Assembly: GCA_015501595.1 (NCBI GenBank)
Contig: JADNRX010000972.1
Span: 1 to 17,038 of the forward strand
Source of the DNA: Hymenopellis radicata
Taxonomy: Eukaryota; Basidiomycota; Agaricomycetes; Agaricales; Physalacriaceae
DNA: 17,038 nucleotides
Reading direction: 5' to 3'
The position numbers were made by a program, and so were the translations under genes. The notes under the pieces are model-generated. The model was given only the letters and a program-made list of their open reading frames with translations, ran no database searches and was not told the origin of the DNA. Positions 1 through 8,054 of the stretch are shown here, in pieces; position 1 is the first letter of the stretch; each line of letters begins with the position of its first letter.

Positions 1-1475
1 CACCATCGAGCAGAGTGCGCTGATTATCGGTGAGCGACAAGTTCAACATGATGGTCAGAAGCAACTAACCATATGGCGGACATGAGAAGCTCGTGATCCC
101 GACGAGACGTCGGCGAGGGAGCGATGGTGATGAGGAGAGGTCCGCCCGTCGAGGCCATCGTGGTCGCAGTTGAAGAGAGCTAGGAGGTCAAAGTGGAGGA
201 AGGGAAGAAAGAACTGGGGGATCCCAGGTCCGTGTTGGATTATATCCAAAGTCGTCCGGTCCAGATGCAGATCTACATTAATCCGAGCGGCATTAATTCG
301 AGGGCGATGACGTCGTCGTAACCATGCTATCCGTTTGACTTTGGAAACCGAATTCGAGGGATGGCGAAATCGACGCCACACGTAAGTTGGTTTTAAAAAA
401 AATGTTATTCAATAGAAGTATGTTGAAGCGAGAATGTCGGGTGATATTGTAGATGAAATTGTAGAATACTCCTGGGGAATTATGAGAGCGCGCGGGGCAA
501 GAATCAGAATAGGAACGTACCATGCAGATCAACAACATGACAGCACCCCGAATCGAGATCTCTTCCGCTCCCAAAACAATACCGTTTGAAAGGTCGCATC
601 GTACCCAGAATAACCATCGTCCCCATCCCAACGCCGCCATGTAAAAGTCCAAATCCGACTCGAATTCCGTCCGAACTTGAAAAATGAGCAACATTGCGTT
701 ACCCAGATCACCAGACCGCGCGGTCTGCGGATCTAGACATTCTTTCAAAAACTCTAAAAAGAAACATCAGCCAACGCGGTACAGGAACGGGGGGACTTAC
801 AATTTTGAATAGGATTGGCATATCCGTGTCCGTGAGCATAGAGCTCGTTCCTCGCAAAGACGATGTCGAGATTACTGTTCCAGGGCGGCGTAAGAGTCGC
901 GTTAACGACGCCAAGTATGAATATCCCGCGGAAATAGAGCCCAGACCAAAATGAGATGGGGGATGGAGGTAAGGTTGAAAAGCCGCGTCAGCGCCGTCCA
1001 CGTTCCCAGGCTGCCGGTCCCGACACGATAAGATTGAGTTATGGAGGCACCCGAGCTCCTCGTCATAGATAACATAGCTCGTAGTTAGCGGGAGCGGAAG
1101 TCAAGCAAAGGAGAGAAAAATCGAATATGACGCGTTTTGATGCGATTTTGGTCCTGCGCTTTGTCGGGATTGAGATTACGTTGCTGTCAGAGTAATTTCC
1201 GACCATTGCTCTGGTGCGAGAAGAATGCGAGACCATTGAATTGGAGGTCGGCAGCAAAACGAGTTCAGCACAGTGATGGCTGAAGGTCAAGTCGGCCCGA
1301 TCACTTGGTCTTGCCTGATCCGGCACTTGACCTCTGACCACGACCTTCGACACACCATTTCGCGCCCTGGCGACGACGACAATCTCAAGACATTTAGTGC
1401 CGACATCGGATACAATTGAAGACTTACGACACGTCCAACACGCGCGCTCCTTGCGGAATTAGTCGGATGTGCAAG
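1..1475. repeat. Large dispersed repeat, copy A core (promoter-like, non-coding)
   Basis: From about position 41 this stretch aligns by eye, in the same orientation and with interruptions, to 13988-15380 (copy B). Shared anchors include the segment around 41-56 and 13993-14008, the 'gggaagaaagaa' run followed by a TATATCC box (about 203-247 and 14129-14174), 'cgccacacgtaagttggtttt'-like sequence near 373-393 and 14302-14322, the dyad at 713-726, and 'gggatggaggnaagg' near 960 and 14893. Identity is clearly well below 90 percent, so the copies are old. The open frames within it (up to 151 codons) are not shared with copy B and I do not consider them genes. By analogy with copy B it is the region between two divergent genes; the minus-strand partner would lie off the left edge of the window. 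Confidence 0.75.
713..726. promoter_or_regulatory. Conserved 14-bp dyad AGACCGCGCGGTCT in repeat core
   Basis: The sequence is a perfect palindrome followed directly by GCGGATCT. The equivalent place in copy B (14638-14651) reads AGACCGCGAGGTCT, also followed by GCGGATCT. It stands out because the surrounding DNA has diverged much more. A CCG/CGG-containing dyad is the kind of site bound by fungal Zn2Cys6 regulators, but binding is only inferred; preservation as a structural dyad is the alternative. Confidence 0.45.
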
Positions 1476-1870
1476 GTAAGCTTTCATTTAAATCATACTA
1501 AACGTTTCTTGACTCACCGTGAATTAGGGTTTCAAGAACTCGCATGTTGACGGTTCTCGGCTCTGGTTACTATTGTAACCAGCGAGCCTCGTGTAATTGT
1601 GAGTGCGGATCCTTCCTCGCATGTCAAGTTTATTGACCTGGCGCTCGGTGGTCATAGGGTGGGATTCCGCAGATTACTGGAGTCCTCTGGTGCTCGGAGG
1701 AGGCGGTGTCGATGTTGGAGATGTGGGTGGCAATGGTAACGCCGTTCCCCAACGTAGTATTACAGGTGAGTTTTTAGTTCAAGTTCATTTCAAGAAGATT
1801 TAGTTCATTCATGCTGGGGCAGCTTCGCCGTACACACTCTGTATCTACGGTGTTTTGAATCGACTGTATC
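1476..1870 (+). pseudogene. Eroded plus-strand gene of repeat copy A (introns retained)
   Basis: This is the counterpart of the three-exon gene at 15287-15728. Two introns are still recognisable: 1476-1527 (GTAAGC to ATTAG, branch-like TTGACTCAC) and 1599-1657 (GTGAGT to CATAG). Both sit where copy B has introns, and the short middle exon ends in related peptides (VTSEPRVI here, VTKEPRVM in B). The reading frame is broken by a stop in the middle exon and the upstream exon keeps no shared start codon. A segment after the second intron is open for about 36 codons up to 1764 and ends at another donor-like GTGAGT, but it has no recognised family. Function is unknown. Confidence 0.5.
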
Positions 1871-2011
1871 TATTTATTCTACTGCGCACTTAAGGCGCGA
1901 AGATCTCAACCCGCATGGCACGTAACCTCCACCCGAACTCGTCGAGCATGCAAGGCGCGCCGTTCTCGCTCCCCCGGCGGCAACCGAAGAGCTCAAGAAG
2001 CTAGCACAGCA

Positions 2012-2050
2012 TATAAATTTATCGTCAGGAACGAGGAAGATCAGAATGAA
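2012..2050 (+). promoter_or_regulatory. TATA box and possible start upstream of the tandem units
   Basis: TATAAA lies at 2012-2017, followed about 30 bp later by an ATG at 2047 whose fourth codon is cut by an intron (donor GTACGTACC at 2057, acceptor CAG at 2108-2110). Whether spliced or read through, the frame closes at a TGA after a few tens of codons (2180-2182). The arrangement looks like a 5' gene end, but no gene can be followed from it. Confidence 0.3.
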
Positions 2051-2186
2051 GGAAAGGTACGTACCTCAAGTTCAACTTGGAAAAGTTTGTGCTGACTTCT
2101 GGCGCTCCAGACGCCTCCAAGAGCACGCGGAAAGTTCAAGGATCTTCAAGCGGAAGTTATTATTGGAACGCGAACGAAAATGAGCA

Positions 2187-2202
2187 ACGTACGTACGTAC
2201 GT
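2187..2202. repeat. (ACGT)4 microsatellite at a splice-donor-like site
   Basis: Four perfect copies of ACGT form a 16-nt self-complementary run. Because GTACGT is itself a good fungal 5' splice site, the run offers several overlapping donors in different registers to the acceptor TTGCAG at 2248-2253. Confidence 0.7.
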
Positions 2203-2364
2203 TCGTGATACTGATCTTCTATATGTGGCGCGGTGAAGCAACAATTCTTGCAGTCCTCGTCGGGACCGGCGGATCCAGCGCCGGCGGGCACGACGACTAC
2301 GTGGAGGAGGCAAGACGTCGCAGGCCGACTCCTTGGCGATGACGGGAATGTGTCGTTGAAGATA

Positions 2365-3785
2365 GTTTCCTAAATGGTATGATGAGATTTTAGAATGTGA
2401 CTAGAACGGTGACGTACCGTTTGTTCCTCATCCGAAATTGTACCGCGGAGCTGACCCATGAACAGATCGAATCGCCATCAAGTTCCGAATTGGGCGAAGA
2501 TTATGGTTCGTGTTGGAATGTGGCGTCATTCCCGCTTGGAATGCGTAGTTCTAGATGAGATTGAGCAGGACGCGATTGAGGAGAAGGTACATTCACCTTC
2601 CTTCTCAAACTTCGCCATAGTGACGATGGGTTGACAGCGGGTTTGACCTCGGGAGGTTGGAAGAATGGTGACGGCGACTGGGAGTTCGGATTTTGGCTGA
2701 GCGTGGTGGGGGCGGGATCGTGGAAGAGCGCCGATAGCGGCATCGAGCTCGACGTCTTGACGAAGCATCCGTTGTCCAGCTGGTCATCTTGACGCCAATT
2801 TCCTAACTGGGCTGTTCAACTTTCGAAGTGCAATTTAAAGGTAACGTACCTGTATGAGCCTAGGCCACGGAGTTGAGCTGAATTCCCTCAGATTCAAATC
2901 TGGATCCCGTCCAAAAGGGGTCGTTATCGATGGCGATGATTGTGGCGACTGAAATAGGTAAACCGCGTCGTCGCGAGGACTGGTGGGCGTTCTCCTGGGT
3001 CTAGAACGGTGTCAGTGATGCGGTCATTAGATGCGTGATAGACGTGCCATATGCCACGTCTTCCCTCTCTGTTGCTAACGGTTGATCAATCTAGTGGGCA
3101 CTGCCGAGTCGGGGGCCTGCCGAGATGATGTTGGATTTCGCGCGGCGGCGGGCTGGTGGACACGAGGAAGACGACGAGCGACGTTGATGAGAGGTACTGG
3201 TATGTCGTATCGCTCTGCGCTCGCAGCTCTTAGGAGGTTATTCTTGATAATTTCCTAGTTGGTATGTTGAACTTTCGAAGAGGGTTGAAAAAAAGGTGAC
3301 GTACCATGCCCAGCCGAGACCGCGGACTTAGCAACTAATTACCTCAGATCCAGATCGGACTCACGCTCCAAATGGGGCGACGTATGGTTCGAGTTCGCAT
3401 GTGGCGTAATTTTGCCGAATTGATATTCGTTTCTGTGCATCTTTCAGCACTGAATGGAGGCCGAATAATGAAGATTCTAACCTTTATCTCGGTCATTTGG
3501 GTTGTCGCTGCCCTTGCCGGGAAAGGTTTACAACGGGTGTGAGTCCAAGTCGGGATGGAGCGAGATTGGCGCCAGAGATGAATACAAGGCAGTCGGGAAC
3601 TCTTGGCATTCGAATCGCGCTCTGGTCGGGATGTTTGGCGTCTTCATCGCTTAAAGTTCCTGCTTGGAATGTTCAAGATTCGAAGTTGAACCAAAAGGTG
3701 ACGTACCGCCATTCATTCGATCCCGCAGAATCACAATTGGACTTGCTCCATCAAGTACGGATGGGGTCGCGTTGCTCTGACGTGT
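2365..3785 (+). repeat. Degenerate tandem array of intron-bearing ~400-450 bp units
   Basis: Four diverged copies follow one another, starting near 2365, 2798, 3249 and 3650. Each has the order: TTTCCTA-like start, TGG(T)ATGTT(G/C)AA, TTCGAAG, then a donor GTRACGTACC, then an acceptor CAG followed by A(T)TC-rich sequence and a GGGGCG/GGGGTCG motif. Predicted introns are 2409-2465, 2841-2891, 3296-3347 and 3698-3728, the last apparently shortened. Branch-like CTGAC, CTGAAT and CTAAT elements occur in the first three. The flanking exon-like parts contain stops in every frame and open frames in the array are short (105 codons at most, 3497-3814). A related donor and intron occur at 2057-2110. 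This looks like tandem duplication of a gene segment followed by decay; no protein family is recognised. Confidence 0.6.
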
Positions 3786-3914
3786 TTATCGCGGGTCACG
3801 ACCCCGTTTCTTGAGAAGATATGAACTCGGAGGTAAGATTTACCTTTGCGACAATGGATGTTCCTCTAACTGCCCTGAAATTGTTAGAACAGAATGAAAC
3901 GGAAGTCAAAATAA

Positions 3915-4263
3915 CACGAACCTCAAGCAAGCCGAGCTCACGCCGCCCGTCTTTCAGGACCCCGCCGTCACATAGTCCGCCATCAGTCGGGGCGTCGGGT
4001 AACTCCGAATCCAAATCTGAAGAAATTGAGCGGGTACCATGAACGGAAAGGTAAATCTCACCGTTTCCAAGGGGAAAACTGACTAACGCGAGAAATGTCA
4101 GATTTTCAGCGGAAATAGAGAGAAATTCACCGACATTTTTGCCTCGCGGCGAGCGACATCTCGCTGGTGAAGGCTCAAGGATCCGTTTCCGGTCGAGTGG
4201 GCTTGGAATGCGACGTGGTAGCTTGACGGTGAAGGTTCTATTGGGAGTCTTCGAGGTCGGATT
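3915..4263. repeat. Block D: diverged copy of block E, with a conserved intron
   Basis: This block aligns with 6700-6990 in the same orientation. Shared sequence includes 'cgaacctcaagc', 'aaattgagcgggtac', the intron, 'tttttgcc' and 'gcggcgagc'. On the plus strand the intron is 4051-4101 (GTAAAT, branch CTGACTAAC, acceptor CAG). On the minus strand a 163-codon frame (3796-4287) is open, and its product resembles the minus-frame product of block E, with GNGE, YL, TRSI and PD in common. Either strand could have been the coding one. The exact intron signals in both copies favour plus-strand transcription, with the minus-frame similarity following from the DNA similarity. No known family is recognised. 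Confidence 0.55.
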
Positions 4264-4320
4264 CCAGAGTAAAATATAAATAGGCACGAGCGAAGCGAGT
4301 GTCTATTTATAGAACTCTGG
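4264..4320. repeat. Short imperfect hairpin with TATAAATAG arms
   Basis: CCAGAGT at 4264-4270 pairs with ACTCTGG at 4314-4320, and ATAAATAG at 4276-4283 pairs with CTATTTAT at 4303-4310. The top of the hairpin is GAGCGAAGCGAG. The left arm is also the left terminal repeat of the larger 4264-6612 segment, so this end may carry a partial second terminus. Confidence 0.6.
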
Positions 4321-4429
4321 CCTTTACCTGACTTTTCTCGCGCCGAAATGAGGATCTCTTATCTTGATCTTTCCGTTGTATCTTATCTTATCTGAATGGC
4401 CTCCGTCGGCCTATGTAGACTCATCGTGT

Positions 4430-5009
4430 CACATCGGGGGTATCAAATTTTCCGGGCTGAGAAAGTAGTTAGAAAAATCTGATTTTGTGTGCCCAGAAAA
4501 GCCAATTTACTCGGAATCAATCCCGTCTTGGAAAGTTTGATTTTTCCGTCTGAGAAATGCTCTTGGAAAACTTGATTTTCTCAGAAACTTCCCAATCTGG
4601 GAAAGTCTGATTTTCTCGGCGCAGACGGCATCTCAGAAACGCAGCTTTTCTTGTCGGTTTTCTCAGCAGGGAAAGCCTGGTTTTCTCAGATGACAAAGGC
4701 TCTTGCCAGCCTTTCTCAGCTAGGAAAACAGTTCAAAGGCTTGCAAGAGCCTTTGTCATCTCAGAAAATCAGGCTTTCCCTGCTGAGAAAACCGACAAGA
4801 AAAGCTGCGTTTCTGAGATGCCGTCTGCGCCGAGAAAATCAGACTTTCCCAGATTGGGAAGTTTCTGAGAAAATCGAGTTTTCCAAGAGATGCAAAAATC
4901 AAACTTTCCAAGACGGGATTGATTCCGAGTAAATTGGCTTTTCTGGGCACACAAAATCAGATTTTTCTAACTACTTTCTCAGCCCAGAAAATTTGATACC
5001 CCCGATGTG
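4430..5009. repeat. 580-bp foldback / inverted repeat with 19-nt loop
   Basis: The left arm (4430-4714) is the reverse complement of the right arm (4734-5009) over about 280 bp with few mismatches. The main difference is about 10 extra bases in the left arm near 4548-4560. The loop is 4715-4733. Termini are CACATCGGGGG and CCCCCGATGTG, and the trinucleotide TGT stands immediately outside each end (4427-4429 and 5010-5012). Open frames run through both strands of the right arm, but they follow from the symmetry and low stop content and are not genes. If transcribed, the RNA would form a very long hairpin. A foldback transposon or MITE is the likeliest origin. Confidence 0.9.
4458..4687. repeat. 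Hidden 35-bp periodic unit inside the foldback arm
   Basis: A 20-bp core of the form TKGGAAARYYTGATTTTCTC begins at 4528, 4563, 4598 and 4668, spaced 35, 35 and 70. The missing step at 4633 holds a degenerate copy, and weaker copies fit at 4493 and 4458. The arm therefore looks like a decayed tandem array of 35-bp units later inverted, and the right arm carries the mirror set. Confidence 0.6.
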
Positions 5010-5275
5010 TGTGCCATGTCTCGCTGTTCAGCGCTAACTTAGCACCGGTGGTCTATGCAGGTGAGGAAGGCACGGATTCTGGAGGCAGGTTTGTATGTTT
5101 CGTGGAGCCAAGTAGAAAAGTGTTCATCTGGGACGAGGATACTGTACTATCGCGACCGGATCTTCATGGGGTGTTACGTGTTACGGTTGTGAACCAACGC
5201 AACACTAGTTCATACAGGGTCCATAGTCCTTATCGGGAGTGGCGGGAGGCGGCGGCGACAGCCGCCGCACGCTAA
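5009..5275 (+). CDS. Hypothetical small ORF beside the foldback (88 aa)
   Basis: An ATG-initiated frame of 88 codons begins right at the end of the foldback. Residues about 28-60 have an ordinary, mixed composition (for example FIWDEDTVL), and the C-terminus is an Ala/Arg-rich tail from a GC-rich stretch. A CTAAC plus TATGCAG acceptor-like sequence at 5034-5060 suggests the true coding part, if any, begins after an intron. No family is recognised. It may be a gene fragment carried within the TIR-bounded segment. Confidence 0.2.
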   Translation: MCHVSLFSANLAPVVYAGEEGTDSGGRFVCFVEPSRKVFIWDEDTVLSRPDLHGVLRVTVVNQRNTSSYRVHSPYREWREAAATAAAR

Positions 5276-5563
5276 ATTTCCATATAAGGTGCGTTGCCGA
5301 CGATTTTTTGGTCTGTTACGCGTTATGAAGATCAATTAGGTTCAGTTCATTGCCCCGCGTGACCCGTTATGTGAATTAACGGTCGCGATAGTACAGTACG
5401 CACTTCCTAGTGAGTAAAGATATATGACGGATTGTTTACGAAAGGATTAGGAGGATTTATCAATCAAGCTCCATCTTCTGAGGTCGACGATGATCAAGCC
5501 GCCGAGTGACATAGACCCGTTTATCAATTCGTTAAAGAGAAGTACACACCTCTGAATTAATCG

Positions 5564-6136
5564 TTGCAGAAGGATAGTTTGCCGCCAAGGCCAAAGAAAA
5601 GCAGAGAAAAGCCAGAGACCGAAGAAAGCGAGCTTGAAGAGTCCAGACTGCACGTTGTGGTCGTTGACGTGAGAAGAGGACTAAGGTGCGTAGTTGATCA
5701 GCGCGATCGGACAATCCAAGTACCACCACGATCGTCTCGTCCTCCATCCTCGCTCATGCTAGGGCAACGCCGACCAGCAATTTCGTTCTCTACAGAGCTG
5801 GAGAAATCTGGGAGTGCTCTTGCAGCAGGGCGAGTGTTGAGCACCAGTGAAAAGTCGTGTCCCCGTTTTCTGCAGGACGACCTGGTGTTTGTTTCTGCTT
5901 CTTTTTTCGTCGACTCACATTACTTCTCTCAGACAACTTGTCACAACCAACTGTCTTGCAAGTTGCTTTCGGCTCTCGCGGCGGCATATCGCTCATCCCT
6001 GTTTGCTTCCTTCCACCACAGCACCTCGACAATGCAGTGCTATAATACGGGAATCAGTGTGGGCCCCCACTGGGTAATTCGTTTGTCTTCTTTTGCTTTT
6101 TGGATCCATAACGCGCGAGGCTTCCGGCAGCCGTGA
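5564..6136 (+). CDS. Hypothetical ORF (190 aa), longest open frame in the window
   Basis: The first 40 or so residues are charged and Lys/Glu/Pro-rich (KKSREKPETEESELEE), followed by a short hydrophobic VVVVDV stretch. From about residue 90 on the composition becomes Ser/Phe/Cys-rich and unlike a folded protein. A TTGCAG acceptor lies just at the start (5565-5570) and a GTGCGT donor-like site is at 5686, so perhaps only the first third is a real exon. The opposite strand is also partly open (5532-5747). No domain is recognised and low confidence is deserved. Confidence 0.2.
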   Translation: MQKDSLPPRPKKSREKPETEESELEESRLHVVVVDVRRGLRCVVDQRDRTIQVPPRSSRPPSSLMLGQRRPAISFSTELEKSGSALAAGRVLSTSEKSCPRFLQDDLVFVSASFFVDSHYFSQTTCHNQLSCKLLSALAAAYRSSLFASFHHSTSTMQCYNTGISVGPHWVIRLSSFAFWIHNARGFRQP

Positions 6137-6598
6137 GGACGACTTTCTGGCGGGCGACGCCATCACATAAGCCTCCGGGGATGCAGCCACAGCGCTTCAG
6201 AAAGACGACGACGGGCTTCAGAGGCTGAATTAGCCCTTTCGTTCTCCCTGGAAATTTGTGCAGCCGTTTATGATGCGTATATCATTCACACTGTCGCGTT
6301 TCAACCGTGTCGTGCATGGATGCCTCGTGCCGGAACCGTTCCCCCAAGAGCTTTCTTGCCAAAATTCGATGCGCCACACCTCTGGCAATCTTCAAGTTGA
6401 TTATTCTAGAGTGAGAACTTGGGTGGCACACCGCTACAGGAGAGACTAGTCGACTCTCGCGTCGTTACATAAATCAATCGTATTGAATGTCACAATCCTT
6501 GGACTGACATTCTTGATCCCTCACTGATTTCATTGCGGCGTAGCCGCCTCGCTGGCGCTCGCATCCGTGGACATCCCACAGTTCTATTTTTTTTTATC
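6137..6598. other. No recognisable gene; right part of the TIR segment
   Basis: A 63-codon plus-strand frame (6258-6449) matches nothing I recognise. The stretch contains a small inverted repeat, GAATGTCA at 6485-6492 against TGACATTC at 6505-6512, and a GC-rich hairpin GCGGC-gta-GCCGC near 6535-6547. It ends in a T-run before the right terminal repeat. Confidence 0.5.
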
Positions 6599-6614
6599 AT
6601 ATTTTACTCTGGAC

Positions 6615-6636
6615 TGAATTGCGCTTGCGCAATTCA
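6615..6636. repeat. Perfect 22-bp hairpin, 10-bp arms, 2-nt loop
   Basis: TGAATTGCGC at 6615-6624 is the exact reverse complement of GCGCAATTCA at 6627-6636. It lies directly outside the right 14-bp terminal repeat, so it could mark a subterminal structure or a separate miniature hairpin. Confidence 0.75.
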
Positions 6637-6699
6637 CACCCTATAGATCTGACTAGGGAATCAGTTAGCCGGATACACGCGGAGACGCGCTTGAAGACT

Positions 6700-6990
6700 C
6701 AGCGAACCTCAAGCGCGTGCCACCCATCTCGCAGGACCTCATCGCCACGTCGGGCTTCGCTGAATCCATTTCTGGATAAATTGAGCGGGTACGAAATTCT
6801 AAGAACAGGTAAGACTCGCCGTTGCCAACACGAAGACTGACTAGAAATCCGTCAGATTCAAGGAAGTTAGTGAGTCGGAATTTAACGAACTTTTTGCCCT
6901 GCGGCGAGCAACACTTCGCCGCCATCATCTCAAGGCCGTTTGAAGGCGATGCAATTTTGATTTCGGTTCTCCGGGTATTAGGATGGGTCG
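6700..6990. repeat. Block E: diverged copy of block D, with a conserved intron
   Basis: This is the partner of 3915-4263. The plus-strand intron at 6809-6855 (GTAAGA, branch CTGAC, acceptor CAG) sits exactly where block D has one. The minus-strand frame 6665-6928 (87 codons) shares GNGE, YL, TRSI and PD with the block D minus frame. Stops differ between the copies on the plus strand, consistent with decay. Function is unknown. Confidence 0.55.
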
Positions 6991-7500
6991 CGGTGTTATG
7001 TTGAGATGGACATCGAGCTCGTCGTTCGGGGTGACATGATGGGAGTGTAGTAAGGAGAGTACTAAGTCCATGGACCCGTGATCACCGGAAATTCAAGCTT
7101 TCAATGGAGGTACCTGAGCATGCGAATTCTGCGAACGTGTCTTGTCTTTTGTTCTCTTTCCACTTAGTGTTCTCTGATGATTTTACATCCATTAAGTTCG
7201 GATTTTTAAGAGGATTTCAATCGTGCATAAGGGATAGACCTCACTAAGATTCTCAAGACATGCGGAGACCAATTCGGCTGAGAGCGAACGTGTGTTGCTA
7301 GGGTTATGTATCGTGCCACACTTGTGCGCCGCGGTCGACGGACAGCCAGGACTTGAGTGTTGAATCACCAACGTCGTATGTTGGCAACTACGGACATGTA
7401 TACATCATGGAAAAGGTCCAGAGAAGGCCTTTCAAGTCGTGCTGAGAGGACGGGAAACAGACGACACTCGAAATCACAGTTCGGGTCAACAAGCGCCTGT
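6991..7500. other. Intergenic stretch, nothing recognised
   Basis: There are no long open frames, clear repeats or splice-site clusters here. It separates the decayed repeat block E from the promoter of the pyridoxamine-phosphate oxidase locus. Confidence 0.5.
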
Positions 7501-7513
7501 GTCGTCATCCGCA

Positions 7514-7573
7514 ATCAACAAACGAACAGATAGCACCGCCACCATCAACAAACGAACCAACAGCACTGCCACC
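7514..7573 (+). repeat. Two tandem copies of a 30-bp unit upstream of a TATA box
   Basis: 7514-7543 and 7544-7573 match at 26 of 30 positions. The pair ends only about 10 bp before TATAAA, so it lies in the proximal promoter and could duplicate a factor-binding site. It also falls in a 91-codon open frame (7439-7714), where it would encode a repeated INKRT peptide, but that frame spans the TATA box and is unlikely to be translated. Confidence 0.75.
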
Positions 7574-7582
7574 GCTGGGGAG

Positions 7583-7657
7583 TATAAAGAGGGCTCGGAC
7601 GCAAGGCATGTCCTCCCGTGTCCCCTCTCCCTCTCTTATACTGGAGCGAGTACCATG
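7583..7657 (+). promoter_or_regulatory. Core promoter: TATA box, pyrimidine tract and Kozak ATG
   Basis: TATAAA is at 7583-7588, followed by a CT-rich run at about 7616-7637 typical of fungal transcription starts, and then ACCATGG with its ATG at 7655-7657. It is the best core promoter in the window and lies about 400 bp upstream of the recognisable pyridoxamine-phosphate oxidase exon, so it probably drives that gene. The frame opened by this ATG runs only 19 codons unless spliced; a possible donor GTGTGG near 7684 and acceptor TTCAG near 7734 exist, but the exon after it has no recognised sequence. Confidence 0.55.
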
Positions 7658-8054
7658 GTGATGACGACCACCTACCGTGGACTGTGTGGACCCCTGGCGT
7701 CTGAGCGTGCTTGACTGAATGTCGCGGCGTTCAGCTTCCACACAGTTGGTACTTGCTGTCGGTTCTTTTTTTTGTGCGCCACACTGTACATACCCGGTCA
7801 CGCACCTTCGTAGTACGATTTGTACACCCCTACTTCTTTGTTTTGCTCCCTGATACCTTCGGAGGGGAGACTATGCACAAAATTACAAAAACCTCAGTTG
7901 GACTTCTCGCATTTTTTCAAGAAATTAAACTACGACCAAAGTGCAAAACTCGACGGCAGCTCAAGCCGCGAAAACGGGGCACAGACGGCAGCCAAAGAAG
8001 GGAATAGGTTAATAATTTTCTCCCAACAGTGTTGGTAACGAATACTAGTTGCAG

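Larger units (their letters stand above)
4264..6612. mobile_element. Putative non-autonomous TIR element, ~2.35 kb
   Basis: The segment starts with CCAGAGTAAAATAT (4264-4277) and ends with its exact reverse complement (6599-6612). Just inside both ends lies a further related motif of the CTCGCTNNCGCTCG type (4286-4299 on the minus strand, about 6548-6561 on the plus strand), so the inverted similarity extends beyond 14 bp in patchy form. It is flanked by block D on the left and block E on the right. No convincing target-site duplication is visible: the immediate 8-bp flanks GTCGGATT and ACTGAATT share only part. No transposase motif is seen in the open frames inside. A chance match, or a rearrangement of two diverged repeats, remains possible. 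Confidence 0.45.

Noticed and set aside
293..954. Frames of 86-151 codons on both strands in the copy A core
   Set aside because: They overlap one another on opposite strands and none is preserved in the aligned copy B core.
4651..4954. Open frames of 61-93 codons on both strands inside the foldback
   Set aside because: They arise from the inverted symmetry and the low stop content of the 35-bp unit, and the repeated NQTF-like peptides reflect the DNA repeat rather than a protein.
4430..5009. CRISPR-like array because of regular 35-bp spacing
   Set aside because: The repeats are degenerate, continuous without unique spacers, mirrored in an inverted repeat, and the DNA is clearly eukaryotic.
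3915..6990. LTR retrotransposon with blocks D and E as LTRs
   Set aside because: No TG..CA ends, primer-binding site, polypurine tract, or gag/pol motifs are visible between them, and the blocks are too diverged and intron-bearing for LTRs.
7439..7714. 91-codon frame upstream of PNPO as its missing N-terminus
   Set aside because: It contains the TATA box and duplicated promoter box and ends in a stop without N-terminal motifs of the family.
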